Shown here in pieces: positions 19,323 to 31,886 of a stretch of DNA of 64,000 nt (the stretch's first letter is position 1; each line of letters begins with the position of its first letter). The notes under the pieces are model-generated. The model saw only the letters and a list, made by a program, of their open reading frames with translations, did no database searches and was not told the origin of the DNA. Source of the DNA: Peltaster fructicola (Eukaryota; Ascomycota; Dothideomycetes); the NCBI GenBank assembly GCA_001592805.2, contig CP051140.1, forward strand, positions 2,853,501 through 2,917,500, given 5' to 3'. Both the position numbers and the translations under genes were made by a program.

Positions 19323-22300
19323 ATGAGGCGTTGGCAAGAGGACGGAGAGGTACAAGACTCAGAGGACGAAGAGCTCGGCCTGTCTTCGCACCCTCTAACA
19401 TCGTCGCCTCTCCAAGAGCAACCACAGGACGTGAGCTCCGAGAAACATGCAACCCGAAGACCGGTGTTGAAACCATCGCTTCGAGATGACCAAGGGAATT
19501 CCGTCATTTACCTCGATGGCACACCTTCACCCGATCAGGCGTCACATCGCTATCTGACGAGATCCGAAACGAAGGATGATCGAACAGCCTCTAGGACAAC
19601 TGGTGCTGTGCCCACAACAAATTGGCTGCTCGACCAGCTCAGTCCAAGTACTGCAAGTCAGGAGTCCTCCAGATCGGCCCTGTCCTCGGCAAGACAACAG
19701 GTTGCTATACAAGAACCGTTGAGCACACCTTCCAGATCTTCCACCAAGCCTAATGGCCTGTCGTCGTTGTCCTCGTCCCCACTCAGCGAGCTCACTGCAA
19801 CACCACCCAGTCCACCAAGGGCGGTCACACGAGTCGAAACTGTTCCCAACCTTTCCCTTCAGGACACCAATCATGATCCTGAGTATGAACAGATCCTACG
19901 AGCTCTCGAAGCCGAGAACGAACCAGAACATGTTCATGATCGATCGCTTCGTCAAAGAACTACCAAGCAGCTTCATCCTTTCCTTGTGGACAGAGCAAGA
20001 TACCTGCGGTTATGTAAGGATCGTGGCATGAGACCTGTGCGAGTTCTGGAAACGACACGGCCGGACGATCACACTCAGCTCGACTCGAGTCAAGACTTCG
20101 AATCACAGTTCTCGGCTCATCCACCGCACAGCTCACAGCGTGATCTGGGACTACTTCAGATCGAAGAGCTGCAGGACCAGGGCCTTAATTGCCTCGAAAA
20201 CGACTTCAGAGACGACGACGCAGCACGAAATCGAGCTGTAGTGCAAGGTGTACAGTCAGGCAGGAAGCGAAGGAAATTAGCTCACCCTGCACGAGATGCT
20301 CAGCACCAAGAACCTGCTGCAAGGTCCTACACGATCGATGTCCTCTCCGTACCACCTTCTCCGCCATTAAGTCCTTCGGAACCACTTGACGATGATGCTA
20401 CAAAACTGCCCCGACCAAAGTTCCGACTGCCACTCGGCATGACACCTAAAGCCTTACTGCCTACGCCTCAAGTGTCTTCGGAGCCGAGATCAAGTGGTTC
20501 AGATCAAGTACAGCTGGACTACCCACCCACGAGCAGAACCACTAGACGAAGTGCGATTGTGCTTTCGGATACGAGCTCAGCATCTTCAGATTCTGATGAC
20601 CAGCATGTCATGGCCGAAGTAGGAGCGGATCGTGGTCTCAATGCACAGAAGAAGCGCATTCGAGGTGTCTTGCCAGCGAGCTGGCTGAAGATCGATCTAC
20701 TGGCACAAGCTAAGCGTCAGGAAGTGCAACAACGGCCGGTGCTCGACGACGAGCGTAGTCCGCCATCGTCTCCATCGATTCCGCAGAAGGGAATAGCTCG
20801 CAAGATCAACAATCGTCAACATGTGCCGACACCCGGTAATGCTGTTCTGCTATCTGATGATGAAAGTCTTTCGGATGACGGCTCCAGTGCTACACAATCC
20901 AAACACTATCGACAGCAGCGGTTACACTTTGACGCGAGCGGCGACACTGATATGTTCGCCCACGTCGATGAGATGGAGCACGACTGGGTGGACCCAATGC
21001 TACAAGGATCAAGTTCTTCACGACACAAAAGGTCACATAAAAGACAGCCGTTGATCAGAGACGCCTTACTAAGATCTCGAGATGGGCAGGCCAGACCAAC
21101 GACGTTGGATGCGTCCGAGAGGACGGGAATCTCAAGACAACATAGACGGAGATCCAAAAGGCTACCGTGTCACGCCGAGCTGCACCACGTCTTGGCATCC
21201 TAGACATTCTTAGAAGTCCTGATGAGTCCATCCAGCAACCTCAATTCATGAGACTCGCAGCGCGTGCGGCTCGTAGAGCACCAGACGGCGCACGCCACTC
21301 ACCTACCTCCAAGTATGTGCACCTTGCGACAAGAGACGACACCGCAGAGGTCCAACAAACACTTTCAGCCTGGCGAGAGGGATCAATATTGCCAAGAGGT
21401 GCCACTCCAGCAAGGCAAGCAACTACTGCAGCGACCGTCGCTGTAGGAAGACCCACGCCAGTGCAGCCCAAGCCTCGTCGACCGCTGTTGCCAGATTATC
21501 GACCTCAACCCCGTCCTGCTCAACTGGAGAGTCTCGAAAGTGACTACAGCCGACTATCTCGTGCTGCCGCCTTTCAACGACGCATTAATGTGTTGACGTC
21601 AACATTGTCTAGACAGGAGCTCTCGAGAGCTGCTATACAACGTTGGCAGGTTGAGAGCAGCAAAAGACCACCCCAAGAGCAGCAGCAAGAAGATCTAGGA
21701 GCCGGCTGTAGGCCTGAACCTTCAGATAGTGCTACATTGCAATCGGAACATCTTCAACCACGAACGCGCACAGCACACAATGCCCGTTCACGCAAGCGAG
21801 TATCTAGGCGTGTTGCTGTTGAGCAGGAGCAGTTCGTGCAAGCCCAACCATTAGTTGTAAGGCACCAGTCTCCTAGTCCACAGCCAGCAATGGTCAGCGA
21901 GCAGCGTCCTGTACTCGACATGAGCAATTTCAGCTATTCATACGCGGCAGATCTCGGTGTAGAACCATTTGCTTATGGCACGGCCTTTCCACAATCGACA
22001 TTCGTTGGTAGTGGTGATTTTGCCGCCAGCTTGAGCTTAGCAAATCGACCACTATATGGGACGTCTGGCAGAATCTCAATCCAGATCGGCGACCAGCTTT
22101 ATCACTGGGCGGCATGGACTGAGGAAGTGAGAGCAGGGCTTTTCCAAATTCCTGAGCTGATTGCAACTGCTATCGCAACCATCAGCTTGTTCAGCACAGA
22201 GGACAGGTCGGAAGGAATCGCAAATGTGGCAGCCAATGTCACATATCTGCTACAATCGATCGTCAGGTACTGCACTCGCTGCTTGTACTTCCACGATGCG

Positions 22301-25300
22301 ATCGACCGGCAAGCCTGTGTGGAGTCTCTTTGTCGTTTCTGCGATGACATCCACATATTGGCAACAAGTGATGGACTGATCGGACTTGATGACCAAGGTA
22401 TGAAGATCATGATGCTCCAGTATGCTCTGGCGCTTGCTGCATATACCACTAGGTTGGCGACCAACGAGACGATCCGTCCTGTGATTCGCACGAGGTGTGA
22501 AGGCTCTATCAGGGTCATCGCCACAAGTCTTGCGAACGGGATTGTCAAAGACGGAAGCCTCTCGCCGACTTATCTTACAACTCATCCAGAGGGCTCGCAA
22601 GTGTTGCAGAATGGCTCTCTCGCCAGTTCGATCATCGTCCTGCATCACTCGCTACAGCTGCGAACCTCTGGCGTGTCTTTCTGGCAGGTAATCAACAGCG
22701 TACTCAACGACGCGGTCGAGATCACGACACATGCCAGAACGATCGAAACAATATGGCAAACGACATTCCTCCTGCTCCCATTTCTGGACTTCAGCGATGA
22801 TGGCACAATACCGGTCAGATCTAAATACCAAGGCTTATCCGACGACTGGGCCTTGCTGAAGCTCGCTGCCGAGCGAGTATTCAAGCTATATGACAACACA
22901 GTAGCCATTCCTGGTACAAAGATCAACAGCTACATTCGCACAATGTTCCATCGATCAATGAGCCTGATCACACACTGGCGCTGGTGGAAGTGTGAGGCTT
23001 GGCTTGCTACAATCTATGACTTCTTCATCTCTCGCAAGCTCGCACCCCTCAAGGGCGAGGTGTCAATGGGATCGCCTGCATTCCTTGACGCTCTGACGAC
23101 GGTGCCTGATCTACACATACAATCCAGTGATTCATCATATACCATGTTCCTTAAGCTTGTGGCAGTCGGGATTGGATCCATGCACAAAGAGTCTGTATAC
23201 ACTGACAAGAAGACAGTATCGCACTATTGGCGACTCATTCCCGGTGCTCCAAAGACCTACCGTAAGGATGCGGACATTGCTCAAATCGAGTTGGACTCTC
23301 TACGCAACCATTACGATCTGCTAAGCACGCTATATTATGCATCGCCGTCGAGCAATCGCTTGCCTGTAAGCGTGCTGACCGGTCTCGTCGACCATAAGAC
23401 CTCTCATCGCGCAGCTTGCCGCATCAGCGTCAAGACGTGGACACGACTTATGAGCTTTCAAGCGTCTCTCGATGAACCAGTATTGAGGCTCGACGACTTC
23501 TGCGGTTGGTTCCACGAGATCAAGAGCAGCACAGTCACACAATATCGACTGGCGAGGACGGAAGCAGAAGAGGACTTCCTTCGCGCAAGGTCGAACACAT
23601 CATCTGTCGTCACAATTGCACATCTTGAAACCGTTGTTGCTAGCAACCAGAATCGGATCGCTGCTACATTGGTTGACATCCTGGCAGGCGTCGAGCGATC
23701 GATCACGAGTGCAAGAGACCTGAGCAGAGTCCTACATCTGGCCACGAACCTCGAATACTGGAAGATCTTCGTGGACTCTGATGTCACAGAACGGCCGCTG
23801 AAACCCGTGATCATGGAAGGCCTTAAAACAGTGCATGCCTGCCTTCGTCGTGTCGAAAGCGCATATTCACTGGTCTTCCAGCAGACAGACGAAGACAGCC
23901 AAGACTATGGCGATGCGTCCTTGCTGGATCAATACATGCCAGACGCCGGAGCGCCTTCGAATGAGACTGCCGATCTGGTCTCTCTTCATGTCACACCAAT
24001 GGCTCACTTGATATCCAATGCATTCGGCGCTGAGCCACCACCTGAGGACTCAATTTTAAGCAAGGCGATTGATGTATGGTCGTTGCTGCTGAAGAATATG
24101 GTCAAGCTTCGCATCACCACATGGGATGATGTCCTTGAGGGATACAGTCCCGTTTCTTGGCGACAGCTTCGAGACACCGCTCAGTATCGCATTTATACTC
24201 CGAAGCTAATCTCCACGATCATATCCAACGCAGACGATGCAAAAGCACTGCCATTCGGGCCCATCTTGACGGCCTGGCTGACATCGACTGTCGAACGAGA
24301 ATCAGTTCTCAAATTCCAGCATGATCTGACCACCGCGATGCTCAACAACTTCACCCGCGATGCCGTCCTCTACAATCTGCCGTTTTCTCAGACGGGAGCA
24401 GGTATATTCCGCATATCCATGCACGAGTTGAGGCAATGTCGCTTGGCGTTGCTCGCAGCGGTCTTCTCCAACATGCGCGACCACTTAGACATCGCCTACA
24501 CCGTTCGAGGTCAGGATCAGGAACGACGACGACTATATGCCGATACCATACGTGAGATGATGGTTGCAATGCGTAGGAACTACGTCGAGACCCAGCCCTC
24601 AAACACATCTGTCGCGGACGCCGGTACACAAGACTCGTATGTGGAGTTTGTACAAGCTGTCGTGTCCCTGATGCAACAACATACCAGCCGCATATGTCCT
24701 GTCGATCGCTTCTTCACAGACTCAATCGCATTCCCACTGCCAGCAGATGATCCGACATATCTGGTAGGGCGACTCAAAAGCTATTCACCGGAACTCGGAC
24801 AGACGAAGACACAGAAAGAGCTGACAGTGTTCCTGCGGACGGTGTGTGAACGAGCTCTGGTTGACGATCAGCAACCATATCTCGTCAGTCAACTTGTGAT
24901 GGCCGTGGGTGGCGATATCGAGCAGGGTTGTGCAAGTACGCCAAGCCTCAGATCTTTTCTACTCAATGCTATCCTCCCAGCATATATCAACCTCTTACTT
25001 GCACATAGCGCCGCGTGGAGGCTCGCGAGCCCAATGCTTGACGTTGCGAAGAGCCTCGTTGAGGGAGCAATGTACGCCATGGACATCAACAACCCAACAA
25101 GCATGCGGGCTATGGAAGACATGATCTGCAGTATCGTTCGCGCGACCACTTCTGCTGGCACGGACATCATCATGCGCGATACGGCATCAAAGGAGGGAGT
25201 CGACCAGGCATTGCTGCGTCTGATCATGCTCTCCACGGAAAGCATGCCTGTGGTGGAGTATTTGATCCGACTGGGACACGCAGCACACGCAGCCAAGCGT

Positions 25301-25723
25301 TTGTCGTCGTTCAACAAACTTTGTGAATGGTATGAGCAGAAGCATCAAGGCCTTGAGAGCGACAGCGAGGTGGAGAGGATCTCCCGAACAGACAATGCAA
25401 TTGCTGACACTGCCCTCCAAGCCACAGCTCATATGCAGACCGTGGAGAAGACATGGGCAGAGGCGCGTCGCTACATGCAGGACCAGGTCTCGAAGTCACT
25501 CACCGCGGATTGGAAAAAGGAGGGCAGCAAGTTTATGATCCGGCGCGGTACGACGTGGAAGACGGTCTCAGCTCTGCCTGTGGACGCTGGCGCTCCGTCT
25601 GTCCTTGATGTCGTTCGTCAGTATACCAGGACATACAGAGCTCTCTTCACTCGTCGTCCATACCGACAGCATCGAGAGCGAAAGGACCCATCGCTAAGCA
25701 TGAGCTCAGTGCTGGTGATATAG
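19323..25723 (+). CDS. Mms22/Mus7-family DNA-repair scaffold, one frame break
   Basis: Two frames read as one protein of about 2,130 residues. The start 'MRRWQEDGEVQDSEDEE' and a disordered Ser/Pro-rich N-terminal third, followed by 'AAPRLGILDIL' and a long helical region, match the fungal Mus7/MMS22 family. In yeasts Mms22 works with the Rtt101-Mms1 cullin ligase to restart damaged replication forks. The first frame runs to 21203, the second is open from 21146. At the A-run 21156-21159 one missing base would give RRRSKK-ATVSRRAAPRLG without a gap, and 6,401 bases plus one is 2,134 codons. No intron with acceptable splice sites fits. The C-terminus 'VLDVVRQYTRTYRALF' is intact. Confidence 0.85.
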
Positions 25724-27596
25724 ATACCGGCACTATGTGTACACGATTAACGTATCAGTAGTACTCGAGTGATTGATAACTTTTCACAGAGAGTCTTGTC
25801 CAAGTCCACTGTCGAGCCTGTGGCTGGCACATGCAGCTCAGGCTACCATCACGCGGACGAGTCGCGTTCCCAGGAGCCGCTTGAGTGAGCAAAGTGCTGC
25901 AAAGAGTGAAGCAGCAAGCTCATGCAATCGTCTCCTTGCCAGGCTGGACGCGTGTGAAGCTGTACGTTGTGCGAACAGTTGTTGCTGGTGACATCGAGAC
26001 ACCCGGTGCAATTGAGAACCGGGTTGCAAGTGCGTTTGACAGCAAGGCCGTCAAGTCATGAAGGAGTGCTGTATCGAGCAGCATATACTGTTTTCGAGGT
26101 ACGCTCTTAGGTCCTCTCAGCTGCTGTCCTGGCGTGAAGGACGCAAGATGGCTAATGATAGTCTTCCTCTCAAGTCTTGATGACCCTGCCAGAGAGCGAC
26201 TCACCTATCAGGACATCTCTGTACGACACCGAATCTGCTGGATAATAGTCATTGGATGTAATTCTCACCGTCAAATGATAAGCATCCGAAAGACACAAGT
26301 CTTGACCATCGCTGACACGTGTCAGCGTTATCTAGATTTACACGTTCGCAGCAAGCTGGATTTGCCCATCAGTATATCATGATGTTCACATGGAGCTATG
26401 GCCCTGTCACTTTCGCTACATTATTCTCTCAAGACCTTGTCTGTCGCAGCAGGCTGAATCCATGGTCAAATGCAGGGCGCAGCCATCAGGCTCGTGTTAC
26501 GGGCGATGGCGGCTGACAGTGGGTGAGCACAGCATGCTCTGGTGACGAGCAGGACAGCTCTGGTTGGCTTGATCGTCGCCAAGCAGCCGTGAGCCCAGTG
26601 GGATCGCTGTTCGTCTCGTACAGCCATGACGGCAAAGCGAAGACAATTGCGAGCTTCGGCAATCTGAGCCTGGGTGTCTCTACTGCAGTCTGTCGACCAG
26701 TTGCGAGCTCAGCAGTGACGGACGACTTTATGCTCAGGATGGCGTCATAGCGAGTTGGCGACTCGGATTGATGAAAGGCTTGATGTAAGGCGAGTGCCGC
26801 GTATGACAGGCACAGCATGGAAACATCCGGTCTGTCGTCTCGACTAATACCGGCGGAGATGTAGATATGATGCTTCTCTTCTCGCCCGGTGGCCTGACAA
26901 GCGGGATGACGGCTCTGGCCGCCAGTAGCCTAATTTCGAAGCTCCAGATGACCATCACATGCCAGTTTCTCACATGCTTTCACGGCCGTATCCAGAGCAT
27001 AGAGCGTCACGCTCTGCTCTGCTCTACGCTGCTATACAGCTCACGCACATTGACGTCCTCCCACTGCCCTGCTCACTTTCGAAGCTAGCTGACCTTCAAG
27101 ACATACCGACTCAAAATACGTTCATTCACGCTTTCGAGCGCGCTGTGAATTCGAGTCAGTGAAGAACCTTGTTGCTTGCTGCAGCTGTACGCATATTTGG
27201 ACGACGACCTCATCTTGGTGCACACCCGTCTCGTCGCGGACCGGTGAGTGGACTCGACTGATCAACGTCACGTTTGCTATCCGTGAAGTACCCGAGCTGA
27301 TCTTTCATGTTAAGCTTCAGACAACCTCTCGTCTCAGCTCAAGACGTACCTGGCTCTGCAACAGGCGCATTCCGACACGCAAGTAACGCCTACGCCGCAT
27401 AGTGTTGAGACCGACCGTCGAAGAAGCTGCCGCTGAGGGCCATGCCCAGACCTAGTGGACACCAACCGCGCCTTATCGAGATCACGATCTTAGATTGGTA
27501 GAAACAACTATAGAACACTTAAGAGTAGGGTCGAGAGGACCTTTATATGAAAGCAAGCATATTGGACCTGATAGCACAGGCAAGCTGGCGCTGGTA
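25724..27596. other. Long intergenic region upstream of the bHLH gene
   Basis: About 1.87 kb between genes on the same strand. Overlapping small frames occur on both strands, none with domains. The right half is probably a long bHLH leader; a frame starting at 27495 runs in phase into the bHLH first exon, so a longer N-terminus is possible. No tRNA-like or repeat signal was found. Confidence 0.45.
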
Positions 27597-29319
27597 ATGG
27601 CCCAACAGGGCCGCAACGGCCACCATCAAGACAATGGCGCAGGTGAGTGCTGCAGAAAAGACGATCGGAAAAGGGTCGATCAATGTCAAGTTCACCTTGA
27701 GAGCTAACCCATTGATGTGCAGACACGACATCCTACATTTTCAATCCCATGTCGTACAACTACTCCCAGCATCATGCCACAAGTCCGCTCACCGTGCTCA
27801 GTCAACAAGATGCTACCGTCATGGCAGACTTCTTCAATAACCCGGACACCACGTCGAACGATAACGCCTACATGCCTTACGGCGTCGAAGGGAAGCCTGA
27901 CTTCACGAACAACATCACCTCCGATTCCACAATGACCAATCATCAAGTGCAACAGTCACATGCCAATTTCACTTCACACTCCATGCCTCAGGCCAGCCGT
28001 ATACCGGTGAATATATTTGATTACAGCCCTTCCTTCTTGCAAAACAACCACAATCAGCAAGCATCGAACAATCAATCTGCTGGTGACGCTGTCGCAGGCG
28101 CCTCTGCCCTTCTGGGACTCTCCTCTTCGCAAGAACAAGCTAATCTATTGGGTGCCAACAGCTATATGACCTGGCCGAACATCGTTGGTGCTCACCTACA
28201 AGCTCCAATGAATAATCACAACGTCAACAACAGCTCGCAGAGCAACGGCTCTCCGATGCGTAATCCACCTGTCAAGTCTCACAGCACTTCGCAGATCCAG
28301 ACTCAGATCCAACCACCGCCGACTCCAGCTACTTCCTGGGCAGACATACAGGCTCAGGAGATTGCTATGCGCACCCGTCATCCCTCTCTGCAGCTTGACA
28401 CGACCAGCACACATTTCCCATCTCATCAGCAGTCTTGGCAGAACGCTCCAATGTCCGCTGCACCACACGCTGGCCGTCGTCCCCCTATGATGAAGTTCGG
28501 TAGTGACAATCACTTCAGTCCGCACGGCTTCACTGGTCCGACCAATCAGCAGCAGGAGGAGAAGGAGAATACCCTGTTGCATATGGCCACTGCTGGTGAT
28601 CTGGCAACAAATGCTTCCGATGCTGCTCAAGCTCAGCGTACCATGACTAGTCTTGGCCATCGCCATAGCATCACTGCCGGAATGCCGATCATACCAACTG
28701 CTCACCAGTCTCCAGTCATGGTTAGTGGCATGGGTAATTCACAGCTGCAGAACACATTCCATACTGGCCACAGCACTGCTGGCAATAATCAGAGCCGCAA
28801 GCGCACCTTCAGTCAGGTCGAAAACAGCAGTACAGCACAAGTCGGCCACGACACCACCGGCCAGGCCTTACCACAAACCATCAACGGTCAGCGTGGTGCC
28901 AGTACTTCTGGCCATTCCAACGGTACAAGCAATGTCACCTCTCAAGCTCGTCAGCCTACTCCCCAACAATCCGCGGCATCTACAGGCCCTCCTGCTTCTC
29001 GCCGCCGCACTAATGGGCGGGAGCCTCGTGCACCACGACAGAACCTTACCGATGCACAAAGCGCCAGAATCACATCGCTTCCGAGCAGAAGCGTCGTGAC
29101 ACCATGAAGACCAACTACGAGATCCTAGGTCAGCGCGTCCCTGCTGTCCGTGATGGTGGAGCCATGAGCCGCAGCGAAATCCTACATCATGTTGCAAACC
29201 ACATGGAGGCTCTTATTGCCGGCAATCAAGTCATGTGTGGTCTCGCCGGAATCACACTGGCGCAGCTCGACGAGTTACCAGACTCTGAAGACGAACAGAG
29301 CGATGGTGGAGAAGACTGA
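27597..29319 (+). CDS. Basic helix-loop-helix transcription factor, one frame break
   Basis: Two exons (27597-27642 and 27723-29319); the 80-nt intron has GTGAGT, GCTAAC and GCAG. The product is about 547 residues. Residues 1-440 are Gln/Asn/Ser-rich and look like an activation region. At the C-terminus lies a bHLH domain: basic region 'NHIASEQKRRDTM' with the His-Glu-Arg pattern of E-box binders, then 'TNYEILGQRVP', a loop, and 'SRSEILHHVANHMEALIAG'. It ends in an acidic tail. The frame changes once at the A-run 29058-29060: adding one A gives TDAQ-KRQ-NHIASE, and the total of 1,643 plus one base is 548 codons. Without it the DNA-binding domain would be lost. The basic region resembles Ino4-like fungal factors, but I cannot name an orthologue. 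Confidence 0.87.
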
Positions 29320-29753
29320 AGCCTTGATGCTCTCCGGCCCGGCATCCTTATTGCTGGCCTGTTGGCTTAATGATGCTTTGCACTCACTGTACTATCAGTG
29401 CTCAACGACTTATGACCAATGTATTCTTTCACATCACTATCACGCACCCTGCACTGCACCACATCTGCTGCAGCATGCTTGTCCATCGCACGCAGCTGCA
29501 AGCACTGTTGCGCAGTGCCATCAGCTCAATAATGGAGTTCAGGCGGGATATACCATTGGCTACCTACTCGGGTGCGCGAGAGACAGAGTCCTCGACATTT
29601 GTGTACTGTTGTGGTCAAAGCACTTCACATGGGTCAGTTATTGCTACTCATCACAAATGGTCGATATTCTGCTAGGTCATCTCGATACTTGTACTTTATC
29701 TCTGATAGCACATCAACTCATGACTAACTACCAAATGCGTGACTAGGAGTTCT
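29320..29753. other. Intergenic between convergent genes
   Basis: These 434 bases separate the 3' ends of the bHLH and TauD-type genes. A plus-strand frame here is without support; terminators are expected. Confidence 0.5.
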
Positions 29754-30917
29754 TTAATTGGCGGTTATGTCATCTTCGAAAGGTGTCTCGTAAGGTCGTT
29801 CTGCTTGCGGTGTAAGCCGCGCAAGGTGTCGACGATGACCATCTTCCCAATCCAAGATGGCAGAGTGGGAAGTCACACGATTGTCCCAAACTACGACGGT
29901 GCCCTTCTCCCATTTGACTCTTGCTTGGATGTCAGCAGACTGAGCGATATGCTGATACAAGAAGTTGAGTAGGAAATCGCTCTCCTCCTTCTTGAAGCCC
30001 ACAATGCGGCGTGTGAACTGTGGATTGACGTAGAGAGCCTTCTCGCCAGTGGCTGGGTGTGTACGCACAAGAGGGTGGATGTTGCTGACTGGCTCGCGAC
30101 GTACGATGCTCTTTCGTGCCAGTGCTGCAGCAGCTTGTTCGTGGCCAGAGTGCACTGCCTTGAGGCCGTGTAGTCGCTTACGGAACTCTGGACTCAGTCG
30201 CTGGTACGCAACGGCAAGATTGGCGAAGAGAGTGTCGCCGCCAGCAGTTGGTCCGTCAAGGAGGTACAAGAATGTGGTCCCTGGTGGCTGAATCTCGTAT
30301 GAGACATCTGAGTGCCATGTGATGCTATTAGTCCTTTCTTGGAAGAAGTCGTGGACTGTGGTGTCGTCTGCTGAACGATGGACGAGGTGAACCTTGGGGA
30401 ATCCTTTCGGCGCACCGGATGCAGGATGGATGTGAGATGGTCCGTAGTACTCGGCGAACTCAAGCGCCTTGTCGATTGGCAGATCAGCGAAATCCTGACC
30501 TCGGAAAGCAACGACTTTCTTCTGTGCAACAAGGAGTGCCAGCTCGTCCTTGCCCGCCTTGCTGAGCTTTGAGAGCTGTACGCCTCTCACTTCTGCACCA
30601 GTGTTGCCAGTAATGTCTTCAATCTGCGCACCAGCAAGCAGGTTCTTGAATGTCGGGTCGGCATCCTTGCCGTGCTCAACAGCTTGGAACGGCTCGAGAG
30701 GAGCGTACTTCACATCATCCCAGTAGGGCAAGTAGTTTGGATAAGCTGCCGGAGGGTGCTTCGATGTGCCCTCGAGTTCATGTTTGTAGTCGGTTGTCTT
30801 TGGACCTTGCTGGAACGCCTCCTTGTACAGGCCACCTTCAAGCTTGTCTTGCTTGTACACCTTCTCGGCTAGCTCCTGAGAGCGGTCGGGAACGCTTTCA
30901 AGGATACCTGGTGCCAT
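29754..30917 (-). CDS. TauD/Jlp1-type Fe(II)/2-oxoglutarate dioxygenase
   Basis: One exon, 387 residues. The TauD fold is clear: 'EVRGVQLSKLSKAGKDELAL' near the start, the iron-binding 'WHSDVSYEIQPPGTTFL' with His202 and Asp204, the distal His351 in 'VTSHSAILDW', and Arg362/363 of 'GHRRHLARLTP' for 2-oxoglutarate. Such enzymes hydroxylate taurine or other sulfonates, releasing sulfite for use as sulfur source; yeast Jlp1 is the model. Some fungal members act on other substrates, so sulfonate specificity is an inference. Start at 30917 gives 'MAPGILESVPDRSQEL'. It is divergent from a Dal5-family transporter 969 bases away, supporting a joint uptake and cleavage role. Confidence 0.92.
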   Translation of the reverse strand: MAPGILESVPDRSQELAEKVYKQDKLEGGLYKEAFQQGPKTTDYKHELEGTSKHPPAAYPNYLPYWDDVKYAPLEPFQAVEHGKDADPTFKNLLAGAQIEDITGNTGAEVRGVQLSKLSKAGKDELALLVAQKKVVAFRGQDFADLPIDKALEFAEYYGPSHIHPASGAPKGFPKVHLVHRSADDTTVHDFFQERTNSITWHSDVSYEIQPPGTTFLYLLDGPTAGGDTLFANLAVAYQRLSPEFRKRLHGLKAVHSGHEQAAAALARKSIVRREPVSNIHPLVRTHPATGEKALYVNPQFTRRIVGFKKEESDFLLNFLYQHIAQSADIQARVKWEKGTVVVWDNRVTSHSAILDWEDGHRRHLARLTPQAERPYETPFEDDITAN

Positions 30918-31886
30918 GGTGGAATGAGAACGAGGTGTCAATGATAGGAACAACTCAAGGAGAATCTTGTGAAGCGATGCAGAGACTCATACGTCAACTT
31001 ATCTTTGTTGCCTCGCCGATCATCGGCTCAGTGTGTCATGTAGCTACCACGAGGGATCTCGTGAGAATGCGATCGGCACAGCTGTCTGTTGGTGCTCTGC
31101 CATATCAATTTTACATGGCGTGGGTGGCTGCGGCGAGCACGCAAGAGCTCTGTAGCTGCGCGGTACGGTCTCATGTTGCAGGCCGCTACGTGCACCAACC
31201 TCTATACGGCTGCGCATGAGGTCGCCACATCGCGTGGCCGGCATGTAAGGTTTCTGGTGTGGGATCAATGGAGTGATTGCTTGAATGGTTGCCTCATGCA
31301 GAGGTAGATGGATGATGACAATGTCGGAGCTGATGGCGTGACAACCTCCGCTAATCCCAAAAGGGAAGCTGAAGACTTGGCGAGCTCGCAGCATCCTGTA
31401 ACATCTCCTTGATCTAGCTGTGAAAGTCCTGCATGTGCGTCCCATGGATAGCTATGCCACATGGCGTTGAGCCGCTAGCATACGACCAACATAGCACAAC
31501 ATCAGGTCTCGTGTTGACGTTTGCGCAGAGAAGCAGCCGCTAGAGATTTTTCTGATCACGATATGAGCTTGACGCCCTCTGCTCGCGACAGACCTTCCGA
31601 ACCCTTGAGGTCGTACCAACACCGAGCGAGACTATCCATGCATAGACTTCTTATCGCTTGTCCCAGTTCTTGCCACGCGGCCACCACTAGGTCAAGGTAA
31701 AAGTCAATTGAGGCGCATCACCTCATCAAGCCACAGCGTTGCACTTGAGCATCGACATACGCTCCGCACTGTTCGGCCACCCGTTACAGAGAATATATGC
31801 TTCGATTTGCGTCTGTTCGAAGCGCAGCAAGCTCCTCAAGTAGTCCTGAGGCAGTACCTTTGCTTGGTGAAACTCCAGACTGGACG
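30918..31886. promoter_or_regulatory. Shared divergent promoter of dioxygenase and transporter
   Basis: A 969-base region between the starts of the TauD-type gene (minus) and the MFS gene (plus). If the pair is a sulfur-scavenging module, sites for the Cys3/MetR bZIP would be expected; I found only partial matches to the ATGRYRYCAT consensus (for example near 31035) and do not call a site. Confidence 0.4.

Noticed and set aside
21104-21145. An intron joining the two Mus7 frames (GTTGGA donor to TAG acceptor)
   Set aside because: The donor is poor and the join does not restore the second frame; a missing base in the A-run fits better.
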